A DNA stretch of 64,000 bases from Geobacter sp. OR-1 (GTDB lineage Bacteria; Desulfobacterota; Desulfuromonadia; Geobacterales; DSM-12255). This document shows, piece after piece, positions 1-9,021 of the stretch; the first letter of the stretch is position 1; each line of letters opens with the position of its first letter. The notes beneath the pieces are model-generated. The model did no database searches, had not been told where the DNA came from, and saw only the letters and a list, made by a program, of their open reading frames with translations. The stretch spans positions 1-64,000 of the forward strand of contig NZ_BAZF01000006.1 in assembly GCF_000813145.1 (NCBI RefSeq), in the 5' to 3' direction. The translations under genes were made by a program, and so were the position numbers.

Positions 1-585
1 CTGACCGATGAGGTGACAGACGCACCGCAGGTATGATTCGGTGCGGTAATGTTTTAATACCGGGGCGTCGATGAGGTAGGACCGGTCGGCGCCATGGGCA
101 AAGGCTTCATGGCAGAGCGGTTCGACCTGATCGCCTAATACGATGGCGGAAAGGGGTACGCCGATGGCGTCGGCGAGTTCCCGCCCTTTGCCGAGCAGTT
201 CCCAGGAGACTTTGGCCGCCTCGCCTTCGGTCTGTTCGATGAAGACCCAGACCCCGCGATAGGCGGAGAGCATGGCGGCCAGGGCCGTTGCTTCGTCGTC
301 GGGCTCTTCTTCGGCAACCGCCCCACCCTGCTGCCGGGCGAGCTCTTCAAGCAGGGCCAGCTCTTCGGGGGTGAACTGGATCTCTAATGCTTCGGCCGGG
401 CAGACTTTGATGCATTTCAAACAGCCGATGCATTTGTCGCTTAAGATGACCGGTTCGCCGGCGTCGGTCATCTCGACGCAGTTGACCGGACAGGCGCTCT
501 GGCACCGGGCCCCGCAGGCGATGCATTTGCCCGGGATCAGCCGCGCTTTGCCGCGGGGTTTCTTCGGTTTCTTCGCTTCGGTCAT
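1..585 (-). CDS. etfA: Electron transfer flavoprotein alpha subunit with N-terminal ferredoxin domain (partial, C-terminus outside window)
   Basis: The reading frame starts at an ATG at 585 (AAAGGGAA ribosome site just upstream) and runs off the left edge, leaving about 195 residues. The N-terminus has two 4Fe-4S ferredoxin motifs, CIACGARCQSACP and CIGCLKCIKVCP, a fusion known in ETF alpha subunits of anaerobes. The ETF alpha/beta nucleotide-binding fold begins after about residue 90 (GVWVFIEQTEGEAAKVSWEL). The FAD-binding C-terminal domain would lie beyond the edge. It follows etfB on the same strand, so the two would form the flavoprotein that takes electrons from acyl-CoA dehydrogenases and, through the extra clusters, passes them towards the quinone pool. 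The ferredoxin fusion is directly visible; the dehydrogenase partner is inferred. Confidence 0.9.
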   Translation of the reverse strand, partial: MTEAKKPKKPRGKARLIPGKCIACGARCQSACPVNCVEMTDAGEPVILSDKCIGCLKCIKVCPAEALEIQFTPEELALLEELARQQGGAVAEEEPDDEATALAAMLSAYRGVWVFIEQTEGEAAKVSWELLGKGRELADAIGVPLSAIVLGDQVEPLCHEAFAHGADRSYLIDAPVLKHYRTESYLRCVCHLIGQ

Positions 586-624
586 TTCAAATTCCCTTTG
601 TGAATGGTGAACATAATAAAAACC

Positions 625-692
625 GTGAATGGTGAAAGGTGAATGGTGAATATAACCAAGGCATTTTTCACTATTCACCTTTCACTATTCAC
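625..692. repeat. Long imperfect inverted repeat between etfB and etfA
   Basis: The left arm (625-650) and right arm (667-692) are 26 bases each and complementary at 24 positions, around a 16-base loop. Each arm is itself built from a repeated heptamer-like unit, GTGAATGGTGAA or GTGAATAGTGAA. It sits directly downstream of the etfB stop codon and about 40 bases upstream of the etfA start. In RNA it would form a long hairpin that could alter the ratio of the two subunits or protect the etfB message. There is no T-run, so it is not a standard terminator. Confidence 0.75.
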
Positions 693-698
693 CGACTT

Positions 699-1511
699 TT
701 ATACTGCCAATAAATCTTTGGCCTGCAGCTTGTCGAGCAGGAGCCGGGCGGTGCCGTCGGGATCGTTCATCCCGTCGCCGATGATCTCGCCCTGGTCCCG
801 CTCGGGGGAGAAGATCTTGGCGACCCAGGTGGGCGACCCTTTGAGACCGATCTCGTTGACATCGAGCTGCAGGACTTCGTTGTTCCAGAGTTCGACCGCG
901 GCATCGGCAGCGGCCAGCCGCATCGGTACGGTCGGATACCGGGGCCGGTTCAGTTCCCGGACTACGGTGAGCAGCGCCGGAAACGGGGCTTCGACGATCT
1001 CGTGCCGCCCTTCGAGCTTGCGGCTGACCCGCAATCGCCGGGATTCAAGATCAAGGTCGAGGATCTTGTCAACCAGGGTGAGCTGGATGCAGCCGAGACG
1101 CGTGGCAATGCCGGGCCCGACCTGGGCGGTGTCGCCGTCGATGGTCTGTTTGCCGCATAATATCAGCGCTACTTCGTCTTCTTCGTTCAGCTTCCGGATG
1201 GCGGCAGTTAATACATGGCTGGTGGCCAGGGTGTCGGCACCGCCAAAGCAGCGGTCGGAGAGCAGCACCACCCGGTCGGCCCCCAATGCTAACGCCTTGC
1301 GCAGGGTCGCCTCGGCATTGGGCGGCCCCATGGATATTACCGTTACCTTGAACCCATACCGGTCCCGAAACCGCAACGCCTCTTCCAAGGCATGCGTGTC
1401 GTACGGATTCATGATGAACGGTATCCCTTCCCTCACCAGCGTGTTCGTCTCCGGATCGATCTTTACCTGCGTCGTGTCAGGTACCTGCTTGATACATGCT
1501 ACCAGTTGCAT
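699..1511 (-). CDS. etfB: Electron transfer flavoprotein beta subunit
   Basis: The product has 270 residues when started at the ATG at 1511, which has GAGAGG upstream; a longer frame to 1643 adds a leader unlike the family. The start MQLVACIKQVPDTTQVKIDP is the classic ETF beta N-terminus. The AMP-binding segment follows, with GADRVVLLSD and LILCGKQTIDGDTAQVGPGIA, the second being close to the ETF beta signature. ETF beta pairs with the alpha subunit to move electrons from acyl-CoA dehydrogenases. The order etfB then etfA on the minus strand fits one operon, interrupted only by the inverted repeat at 625-692. Confidence 0.95.
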   Translation of the reverse strand: MQLVACIKQVPDTTQVKIDPETNTLVREGIPFIMNPYDTHALEEALRFRDRYGFKVTVISMGPPNAEATLRKALALGADRVVLLSDRCFGGADTLATSHVLTAAIRKLNEEDEVALILCGKQTIDGDTAQVGPGIATRLGCIQLTLVDKILDLDLESRRLRVSRKLEGRHEIVEAPFPALLTVVRELNRPRYPTVPMRLAAADAAVELWNNEVLQLDVNEIGLKGSPTWVAKIFSPERDQGEIIGDGMNDPDGTARLLLDKLQAKDLLAV

Positions 1512-1839
1512 TTCGCGTGTCCTCTCGTGGGCACTATCAACATAAATATTATCTAAGATTATATTACCCGGATTTTGAGCGCCGGCAATCCTAGCAAAGC
1601 TTTCAAATATTGACAAGACGGTTTTTGCGTAAATTTTAATCAAACATTGTTTACTCTGACTAAAATTTAGTCACAACTGAAATATCCTGACTTACTTTTA
1701 TGCATGAATTAGAAACCCAGGATCATGGCTGAATATATAAACTGCTCACGATTCCCCCAGATATCGCCTTGCTTTAATGAGAGTGATTGGGCATAATCAG
1801 ATGTCAAACAAACGTCATTTGTACCTGGAGCAAATCCTC
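1512..1839. other. Divergent intergenic region between etfB and the small membrane protein gene
   Basis: No gene is visible in these 328 bases. The minus-strand half is AT-rich and should contain the etfBA promoter. A possible -35 TTGTGA and -10 TAAACA (17-base spacing, minus strand) bracket the palindrome at 1657-1673. The plus-strand half could hold the promoter of the small membrane protein, but no convincing hexamers stand out. An upstream in-frame GTG at 1777 would extend the small protein by 21 residues, but it has no ribosome site. Confidence 0.5.
1657..1673. promoter_or_regulatory. 17-bp perfect palindrome, candidate operator for etfBA
   Basis: TGACTAAAATTTAGTCA is two 8-base arms around one base. 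It lies about 145 bases upstream of the etfB start and between possible -35 and -10 elements on the minus strand. Its size and symmetry fit operators of TetR-type repressors, which often control fatty acid and ETF genes, but no regulator gene is adjacent. Confidence 0.5.
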
Positions 1840-2130
1840 ATGCAGACAATTATCGAACTGGCAATCCTAGTCCCGCTTTTCATACTGTTTTACCAATTTT
1901 ATTCATATTCGATCACTTCCAAGGGGGTAGAGAGGCAGAAAAAATGTACTGTTCTGGGGATTGTCAGTATGACTATCGGCATTGCCAGTTTCGCCGGTCA
2001 TTCGGCAACTACCGTATTTGGGGGGCTGGTCCTGATGATGTTCGGTTTTCGTCTTATTGCGCACGGATTGGATCGAATCGACAAAAAAACATACATCGAC
2101 CATTTCGATGAAGACGATAATCCGCACTAA
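1840..2130 (+). CDS. Small membrane protein of unknown function
   Basis: The ATG at 1840 is chosen because GGAG lies nine bases upstream; 96 residues result. Two hydrophobic stretches, IIELAILVPLFILFYQFY near the N-terminus and a longer one around VSMTIGIASFAGHSATTVFG, predict two or three membrane segments. The tail DHFDEDDNPH is acidic and should face the cytoplasm. I do not recognise a family. It stands alone between the etf genes and the kinase pair, so context gives no clue. Confidence 0.55.
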   Translation: MQTIIELAILVPLFILFYQFYSYSITSKGVERQKKCTVLGIVSMTIGIASFAGHSATTVFGGLVLMMFGFRLIAHGLDRIDKKTYIDHFDEDDNPH

Positions 2131-2378
2131 TCGCTAATTGTAAGTTGACACCTGCAGTGCCCGGTAACCCGCTGAACACCCCCCCCGTACTGAAGTCAGG
2201 TATTTCTGATCCTTAATCCAGCTTGATGCCGATTATTTTCAGGGATAGTGATCGTTCCCTATCTGGATAATCTCTTCTATTTTGATAAGATAATATTCAT
2301 TCCCCATATCAGACACGCAGAGCAGGCCGGCCAATAACAGACATAGCAGACGAGGATAGGCATACTTAGGAGCGATGC

Positions 2379-4676
2379 ATGATTGAACTGCAGCAAAAAT
2401 ACCGGGTCATGTTCGAGAATATGCCGCAAGGGGTATTCTATCAGCTGGCCAGCGGCGAGCTGATAGATGTCAACCCGGCAGCACTGGAACTGTTCGGCCT
2501 TACCAGGGATCAGTTCATGGGGCGCACCTCTTATGATCCTGCCTGGCGTGTAATCAGGGAGGACGGCTCTGAACTCCCACCGGAACATCATCCCTCAATG
2601 GTTGCCCTGCACACCGGCCAGCCGGTTAAGAATTTCACTGCCGGGGTCTTTAATACTGTCAGGAACTCGTGGGTCTGGTTGACCATCAACGCCATCCCCA
2701 TGTTTTCTGAGGGGAGTGCATCCCCATACCAGGTATTTGTCACGCTCCACGACATCACCGAGCGTAAGCGCGCTGAACTGCTTCTGCAGAAAGAATCCAG
2801 GAAATATGAAGTCCTTACCAATACCTCGATGGACGGTTACTGGGAGGTTGATACCGAAGGCAGGATAATCTCTGCCAACAAGACCATTTGCCTCATGTAT
2901 GGCTACAGTTACGATGAGCTGCTCACCAAAACATTGCGCAACTTCGACGCCATTGAGGATAACGGACAGCTGCAAACGCACATCTCAAGAATAATGAATT
3001 CTGGATATGACCGTTTCGAGACCAGGCACTATCGCAAAGACGGCAGTGCAATCGAGGTTGAGGTCAGCACGGCGTTCCTTCCGGAATATGAGATATTTCT
3101 CGCCTTTGTCAGGGACATCACCGAACATAACCGGTCGGAAAAATCATTGCGAGAGAGTGAATTCAAATTCAGGACCCTGTTTGCAACCATCCAGGACGCC
3201 ATCTTTCTGACCCAGGCCCAAGACGGACGGATCATCGAATGCAACGAAAAGCTTTCCGGGTATTCGCGGGATGAGATTATCGGCAGAACAACCGAAGAAC
3301 TCGGCCTCTGGGCAGATATACAGGAACGGCTGCATGTTGTGGAAATGGTCACTGCGCATGGCTACATTTACGACTATGTAGCCACCTTCAGGAGAAAAGA
3401 CGGGTCTCTGTTCCCCGGGTCAATTTCCACCAATGCATTCCCCTTGGGAGACAAGGTATTCCTGTTATCTGTGGTGCGCGACATCACCGAGCGAAAACGC
3501 GAGGAACAGGACCGGCTGCGACTGGAACAGCAACTGCTCCACGCCCAGAAGCTGGAGAGCCTCGGCGTGCTGGCCGGCGGCATTGCCCACGACTTCAACA
3601 ACATCCTGACCGCCATTATCGGCAATGCCGAGCTGGCCATGATGCAGCTCAACCCGGAGTCGCCTGTTCTGGAGAACCTGCAGCGGATCGAGAAAGCCGC
3701 CGGCCGCGCCGCGGACCTGGCCAGGCAGATGCTGGCCTATTCAGGCAAGGGGAAGTTCGTGGTGGAGCAGATAGACCTGAATCGACTGGTGGAGGAGATG
3801 GCACACATGCTGGAGGTCGCCATCTCCAAAAAAGCGATCCTGCGCTATAATCTCACTCGCCCGCTACCGACTGTCGAAGTGGATGCCACGCAACTTCGCC
3901 AGATCGTCATGAACCTGGTCATCAACGCCTCCGAGGCGATCGGCGATAACAGCGGAGTGGTGGCAATAACAACCGGCTGCCTGGAATGCGACGAATCGTA
4001 CCTTATGGAAGAGTGGCTGACTGACCGGATACCGCAAGGGCTCTATGTTTTTCTGGAGGTTGCCGATACCGGCTGCGGAATGGACGCGGAAACCAAAACA
4101 AAGATATTTGACCCGTTCTTCACCACCAAATTCACTGGACGGGGACTGGGAATGGCGGCAGTGCTGGGCATTGTCCGGGGACACAACGGGGCGATCAAGG
4201 TCGACAGTGAGCAGGGAAAAGGGAGCAGCTTCAAGGTGCTTCTGCCGGCAAGCGCGCGATCGACTGAACTGCTGGATAACGATGCTGCGGAAACCTGGCG
4301 GGGAAGCGGCCTGGTGCTGCTGGTAGACGACGAAGAGACCGTGCGGGCGATCGGCTCCGAGATGTTGAGAGCGCTAGGGTTTTCTGTGATAACAGCCAAT
4401 GACGGGGTCGAGGCACTGGAGAAATTCAAGGGGAGCAGCAACATCGGCGTTGTCATCCTCGACCTTACCATGCCACAGATGGACGGAGAGCAATGCTTCC
4501 GTGAGCTGCGCAACCTGAATCCGGACATTAGCGTAATAATGTCCAGCGGCTACAACGAACATGAGATCAACCAGAGGTTTGCCGGCAAAGGTACGGCCGG
4601 GTTCATCCAGAAACCTTACAAACTTTCGGAGTTAAAAGAGGTGCTTATAAAGGCCTTCAAGGTGCAAGAGCCATGA
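2379..4676 (+). CDS. Hybrid sensor histidine kinase (PAS-PAS-PAS-HisKA-HATPase-REC)
   Basis: The protein has 765 residues and no membrane segment, so it is probably cytoplasmic. Three PAS domains lie at about 8-128, 142-250 and 262-370, each ending in a DITE-type PAC motif. The phosphoacceptor is His404 in LGVLAGGIAHDFNN. The ATPase domain shows the N box QIVMNLVINASEAIG, the G box VADTGCGMD and FDPFFTTKFTGRGLGMA. A C-terminal receiver has the acid pair VDDEE, Asp695 in VILDLTMP and the lysine of FIQKPYK. AGGAG precedes the ATG. The stop overlaps the start of the next kinase by four bases (ATGA), so they are translationally coupled. The HisKA-to-REC half is nearly the same in both proteins. 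No output domain or HPt protein is encoded nearby. Confidence 0.92.
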   Translation: MIELQQKYRVMFENMPQGVFYQLASGELIDVNPAALELFGLTRDQFMGRTSYDPAWRVIREDGSELPPEHHPSMVALHTGQPVKNFTAGVFNTVRNSWVWLTINAIPMFSEGSASPYQVFVTLHDITERKRAELLLQKESRKYEVLTNTSMDGYWEVDTEGRIISANKTICLMYGYSYDELLTKTLRNFDAIEDNGQLQTHISRIMNSGYDRFETRHYRKDGSAIEVEVSTAFLPEYEIFLAFVRDITEHNRSEKSLRESEFKFRTLFATIQDAIFLTQAQDGRIIECNEKLSGYSRDEIIGRTTEELGLWADIQERLHVVEMVTAHGYIYDYVATFRRKDGSLFPGSISTNAFPLGDKVFLLSVVRDITERKREEQDRLRLEQQLLHAQKLESLGVLAGGIAHDFNNILTAIIGNAELAMMQLNPESPVLENLQRIEKAAGRAADLARQMLAYSGKGKFVVEQIDLNRLVEEMAHMLEVAISKKAILRYNLTRPLPTVEVDATQLRQIVMNLVINASEAIGDNSGVVAITTGCLECDESYLMEEWLTDRIPQGLYVFLEVADTGCGMDAETKTKIFDPFFTTKFTGRGLGMAAVLGIVRGHNGAIKVDSEQGKGSSFKVLLPASARSTELLDNDAAETWRGSGLVLLVDDEETVRAIGSEMLRALGFSVITANDGVEALEKFKGSSNIGVVILDLTMPQMDGEQCFRELRNLNPDISVIMSSGYNEHEINQRFAGKGTAGFIQKPYKLSELKEVLIKAFKVQEP

Positions 4677-7600
4677 CTTCCGTGTCAATGGCGACTCAAG
4701 CGACCAGTCACTGCCGGAACAGGTGGCAGGTGATACTGCTGCTTGTCATGCTGTCTCTCCTGTTTGCCGCCGCATCAGGTGAATCCGTTGCTATACCGGG
4801 TTATTCGGTTATCCGCGTGGTAATGGACAACAATTATCCCCCTTATGTCTTCAAAGACGACCATGGCAACCTGAAGGGGATTACCATCGACCAGTGGCGG
4901 TTATGGGAGAAAAAGACCGGTATCCTTGTTGAGTTGACCGGGGTGGATTGGGAAGACGCCAAAAGCCGGATGGCGGCAGGTGAATTTGACGTCATCGACA
5001 CAATGTTCCGCACCCCCGAACGCGAGCAGCAGTATGCCTTCAGCAAACCATATGCGCGCCTGCAGGTACCGCTCTTTTTCCACAAGGACATTGCCGGAAT
5101 CCGTGGGCCGGATGATCTCAACGGGTTTCTGGTGGCAGCCAAAGCCGGCGACAACGTCATTGAGGTGCTGAAAAAACATGGCGTCACCACGATTGCCGAG
5201 TATCCGAGCTATGAAAAGCTGATCGAAGCGGTCCGCGATGGCAAGGTAAAGGTATTCACCGTAGATGCCCCCCCCGCACTCTATTATCTCCACAAGTTCA
5301 AGCTCCATGACCAATTCCGGTCTACTGAGCCTTTGTACACAGGTGAGTTTCACCGAGCGGTGGCCAAAGGGAATCCGGCACTTCTAACGACCCTGGAAAA
5401 CGGCTTTGCGGCAATCTCTCCGCAAGAATACCAGGCAATCGATGTGCGCTGGATGGGAAGAACGCTCAACAATGCCCACTATGTAAGGTATGTCATGTAC
5501 CTGCTCAGCGGCATCGCTGCAATCATAGGGGGATTGATCATCTGGCTCTGGGGGCTGAAAAGAGCGATCAAGAGCAAAACCCGGGAACTTGCCACCAGCG
5601 AAATGCGTTATCGTACCCTCGTTGACAGCTCGATCGATGTGATCTTCGTGCTTGATAGCGCCGGAGTATTCCGGTTTGTCTCTCCGGCCTGGGAAAAGCA
5701 TTTCGGCTATCCTGTCAGCGAGGTAATCGGCAGGGAATTCCCGCCGTTCGTCCATCCTGACGACGTCCTCCCCTGCACCGGCTATCTGCAACAGGTTCTT
5801 ACCACCGGCCAAGGCGCAACCAGCCCGCCGTATCGGGTCAAGCATGCCAATGGCTCATGGAGCCTTTTCATCGCCAACGGCACGCCATACCGGGATAGTG
5901 ACGGAGCAATGCTGTATCTCGGCATTGCCCGGGATATTTCCGATCAAAAACGCGCCGAAGAGGAGATCAGAACCAGCGAAAAACTGATGTCCACCCTGTA
6001 TAACATTACCCAGTACCCTTTCACAAATGAAGGCGAGTTCCTGGATCATGCTCTGGACGAGGTAATCAGGATTACCGAAAGCAGGATCGGGTATATTTAT
6101 TTCTATGACGAACAGAAACGGCAATTCACCCTTAACACCTGGTCAAAGGGTGTAATGAAAGAATGCACTGTACTGGAACAGAAGACGGTTTACGATCTGG
6201 ACAACACCGGTATATGGGGTGAGGCGGTACGCCAGCGCAGGCCGATCCTGCTCAATGATTTTCAGGCCGCCCATCCGCAGAAAAAGGGACTGCCGGATGG
6301 CCATGTACCGCTCAAGCGATTCCTTACCATCCCGCTGATACAGGATGGCGTTATCACTGCAGTTGTGGGTGTCGGCAACAAGGAGACCGATTATTCGGAC
6401 GCCGATGTCATGACATTGAAATTGTTCATGGATTCAGTATGGATGATCGCCGAGCGAAAGCGGGCCGCAGAGACTCTGATACTCAATTCGGAACGGACCC
6501 TGGTGCTTTTGAAACTGAATCAGATGACCGAGGCTTCGCTTAAGGAACTCACCGATTTTGCCCTGGAGGAGGCGGTACGCCTGACCAAAAGCGCCCTGGG
6601 GTATCTGGCGTTCATGAGCGAAGACGAGAGCATTCTCACCATGCACTCCTGGTCGAGAACAGCAATGGCGGAATGTAAAATCATCGACAAGCCGATAGTC
6701 TATCCGATTGAAAATACCGGCCTGTGGGGTGAAGCGGTACGACAGCGCCGGCCGATAATAACCAACGATTATCCGGCACCGAGCCCGTACAAGAAAGGAC
6801 ATCCGGACGGGCATGTCCCGATCAGCCGTCATATGAACATCCCGGTCTTTGTCGGCTCCCGCATAGTCTTGGTAGCCGGCGTCGGCAACAAGACAGAACC
6901 GTATGACAATACGGATGTTCAACAGTTGACCCTGTTGATGGAGGGGATGTGGCGCCTGCTGGAGCGGAAGAGATCCGAGGCAGAGCGGCTGAACATGGAA
7001 AAGCAGCTGCTTCATACCCAGAAGCTGGAAAGCCTCGGTGTGCTGGCCGGCGGCATTGCCCACGATTTCAATAACATCCTCACCACCATTATCGGCAACG
7101 CCGAGCTGGCACTGATGAGGCTCAACCCGGAATCGCCGGTTCTGGAGAACCTGCAGCGGATCGAGAATGCCGCGGCACGGGCAGCGGACCTGGCGAGGCA
7201 GATGCTGGCCTACTCAGGCAAAGGTAAATTCGTGATCGAATACATCGATCTGAACCGCCTGGTAGAAGAGATGGGGCATATGCTGGAGGTCTCCATCTCC
7301 AAGAAGGCGATCCTGCGCTATCACCTTACCCTACCCCTCCCTTCGGTCGAGGCCGACGCCACCCAGATCCGCCAGATCATCATGAACCTGGTTATCAACG
7401 CCTCTGAAGCGATCGGGGACAAAAGCGGGGTCATCGCAATCACTACCGGTTGCCTAAACTGCAATGAAGAGTACCTGAAAGAGGCATGGATGCCAGAACG
7501 GATTCCCGAAGGTAATTATGTCTTTCTGGAAGTTGCCGACACCGGCTGCGGCATGGACAAGGGGACGCTGGGCAAGATCTTCGATCCCTTCTTCACCACC

Positions 7601-8137
7601 AAATTCACCGGCCGCGGCCTGGGGATGGCTGCTGTCCTGGGCATCATCCGCGGCCATAAAGGGACCATCAGAGTTCAGAGCGAACCGGACAAGGGAAGCA
7701 GCTTCAAAGTCCTGTTCCCGATCTGTACCCAGCCGGCCGAGCAATGCCACAATGAGGCCAATGATGGTTTATGGCAGGGAAGCGGAACTGCGCTGCTGGT
7801 CGACGACGAGGAGACGGTACGGGACATCGGCTCCGAGATGCTGAAGGAATTGGGATTTGAAGTGCTAACGGCCAATGACGGCAGGGAAGCCATTACCGTC
7901 TTCAAGACCAGAAGAGACATCGGCGTGGTTGTTCTGGATCTGACCATGCCCCACATGGATGGTGAACACTGCTTGCTTGAGCTGCAGCAGCTCGACCCTA
8001 ACGTCAAGGTGATCATTTCCAGCGGCTACAACGAACATGAAATCAACCAGAGGTTTGCCGGCAAAGGTATGGCCGGATTCATACAGAAACCTTACAAGCT
8101 GTCGGAACTGAGGGATACCCTTAATTCGGCCCTATAA
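4673..8137 (+). CDS. Membrane hybrid histidine kinase with periplasmic solute-binding sensor (SBP_bac_3-TM-PAS-GAF-GAF-HisKA-HATPase-REC)
   Basis: The product has 1154 residues. A signal segment near residues 18-38 leads into a family-3 solute-binding domain (about 45-265; VVMDNNYPPYVFKDDHGNLK, DVIDTMFRTPERE), then a membrane helix at about 272-293. A PAS domain (about 306-430) and two GAF domains (about 440-600 and 610-770) follow. The GAFs are duplicates: each carries GxWGEAVRQRRPI and a GVGNK motif. The phosphoacceptor is His797 in LAGGIAHDFNN; the receiver aspartate is Asp1089 in VLDLTMP. This architecture senses amino-acid-like ligands outside and other cues inside. It overlaps the upstream kinase by four bases and shares its C-terminal half at both protein and DNA level. 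The ligand cannot be told from sequence. Confidence 0.92.
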   Translation: MTSVSMATQATSHCRNRWQVILLLVMLSLLFAAASGESVAIPGYSVIRVVMDNNYPPYVFKDDHGNLKGITIDQWRLWEKKTGILVELTGVDWEDAKSRMAAGEFDVIDTMFRTPEREQQYAFSKPYARLQVPLFFHKDIAGIRGPDDLNGFLVAAKAGDNVIEVLKKHGVTTIAEYPSYEKLIEAVRDGKVKVFTVDAPPALYYLHKFKLHDQFRSTEPLYTGEFHRAVAKGNPALLTTLENGFAAISPQEYQAIDVRWMGRTLNNAHYVRYVMYLLSGIAAIIGGLIIWLWGLKRAIKSKTRELATSEMRYRTLVDSSIDVIFVLDSAGVFRFVSPAWEKHFGYPVSEVIGREFPPFVHPDDVLPCTGYLQQVLTTGQGATSPPYRVKHANGSWSLFIANGTPYRDSDGAMLYLGIARDISDQKRAEEEIRTSEKLMSTLYNITQYPFTNEGEFLDHALDEVIRITESRIGYIYFYDEQKRQFTLNTWSKGVMKECTVLEQKTVYDLDNTGIWGEAVRQRRPILLNDFQAAHPQKKGLPDGHVPLKRFLTIPLIQDGVITAVVGVGNKETDYSDADVMTLKLFMDSVWMIAERKRAAETLILNSERTLVLLKLNQMTEASLKELTDFALEEAVRLTKSALGYLAFMSEDESILTMHSWSRTAMAECKIIDKPIVYPIENTGLWGEAVRQRRPIITNDYPAPSPYKKGHPDGHVPISRHMNIPVFVGSRIVLVAGVGNKTEPYDNTDVQQLTLLMEGMWRLLERKRSEAERLNMEKQLLHTQKLESLGVLAGGIAHDFNNILTTIIGNAELALMRLNPESPVLENLQRIENAAARAADLARQMLAYSGKGKFVIEYIDLNRLVEEMGHMLEVSISKKAILRYHLTLPLPSVEADATQIRQIIMNLVINASEAIGDKSGVIAITTGCLNCNEEYLKEAWMPERIPEGNYVFLEVADTGCGMDKGTLGKIFDPFFTTKFTGRGLGMAAVLGIIRGHKGTIRVQSEPDKGSSFKVLFPICTQPAEQCHNEANDGLWQGSGTALLVDDEETVRDIGSEMLKELGFEVLTANDGREAITVFKTRRDIGVVVLDLTMPHMDGEHCLLELQQLDPNVKVIISSGYNEHEINQRFAGKGMAGFIQKPYKLSELRDTLNSAL

Positions 8138-8208
8138 GCGCACCGGCCGGCTGGCGCCCCAAACCGTGCGCCATTATCACTGATGCGCTATATCAATTGT
8201 CTGATTCA

Positions 8209-8218
8209 CTGGTATAAT
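8209..8218 (+). promoter_or_regulatory. Possible extended -10 promoter for the sigma factor gene
   Basis: CTGGTATAAT contains a perfect -10 hexamer (TATAAT, 8213-8218) with a TGG just before it, resembling the extended -10 element. No good -35 lies at the usual distance. It is 44 bases upstream of the sigma factor start. Confidence 0.4.
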
Positions 8219-8261
8219 CGACCCATATTCATTTTCGGACCTCGACTCAAGGCTTGCAGAA

Positions 8262-9002
8262 ATGACCCAGGAAACTTCAGACAATCCCGAAGCAGGAAAC
8301 CAGGTACGCGATGAGCTGATCGTCGCCCATCTGAACCATGCCAGAAGGATTGCCCGGAAGATTGCCGCACACCTCCCTCCGCACCTGGACCGGGACGACT
8401 TGATGAGTGCGGCGGTAATTGGCCTGATCATGGCAGCAAACCGCTTCGATCCCACCAGGGGGGTTCAGTTTATCTCTTTTGCCGAACAGCGCATCAGGGG
8501 GACAATACTGGACGAACTCAGGGCCCAGGATTGGCTGACCAGATCACTGCGCGAGAAATTCAAACTGCTTGAGACAAAATTCGCCGAACTTGAACATCAG
8601 CTCGGCAGAGACCCCGCGAGCGATGAAGTGGCCGAGTCTATGGGGATGAGCCTTGAGGACTATTTCTGCCTGCTTGATGACGTCCGTTACCTTTCCGTGG
8701 TAAGCCTCGACAATTCGTGGGAAGACAATGAAGGCGCCACTTTCGGGTTGCTGGACCTGATTGAAGATGTCTCGAATGACGGCCCGCACGACCAGATCGT
8801 CCGCAGACAGACAGCGGACCGGCTCCAGGAAGCGATTGGCGAGCTTCCGGACAAAGAAAAGGAAATTGTGTCCCGATACTATTATGAGGATAAAAGCCTT
8901 AAAGAGATCGGCAAAGTAATGAACCTGAAGGAGTCGCGGATCTGCCAGTTGCATGGTCAGGCCATTCTACGGCTCCGGGTAAAGTTGAGACTCCTGCGAT
9001 GA
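8262..9002 (+). CDS. FliA/WhiG-type RNA polymerase sigma factor
   Basis: The 246 residues match the sigma-28 (FliA) size and layout. Region 2 is at about 25-90 (RDDLMSAAVIGLIMAANRF, then VQFISFAEQRIRGTILDELR, the typical 2.2-2.4 block). Region 3 is at about 100-140 (LGRDPASDEVAESMGMS). The region 4 helix-turn-helix is at about 190-240 (LPDKEKEIVSRYYYEDKSLKEIG, then ESRICQLHGQAILRLR). FliA-type factors direct motility and chemotaxis genes, but no flagellar gene lies here, so this may be the main FliA placed away from its cluster or a paralogue with another regulon. No anti-sigma (FlgM) gene is visible. The ATG at 8262 has only a weak ribosome site. Confidence 0.9.
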   Translation: MTQETSDNPEAGNQVRDELIVAHLNHARRIARKIAAHLPPHLDRDDLMSAAVIGLIMAANRFDPTRGVQFISFAEQRIRGTILDELRAQDWLTRSLREKFKLLETKFAELEHQLGRDPASDEVAESMGMSLEDYFCLLDDVRYLSVVSLDNSWEDNEGATFGLLDLIEDVSNDGPHDQIVRRQTADRLQEAIGELPDKEKEIVSRYYYEDKSLKEIGKVMNLKESRICQLHGQAILRLRVKLRLLR

Positions 9003-9021
9003 CCCTTCCGGTGGCCTCAGC

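Noticed and set aside
643-1545. 300-residue plus-strand open frame
   Set aside because: It is the complement of etfB, which has clear family motifs; the translated product is Ser/Arg-rich and has no recognisable domain.
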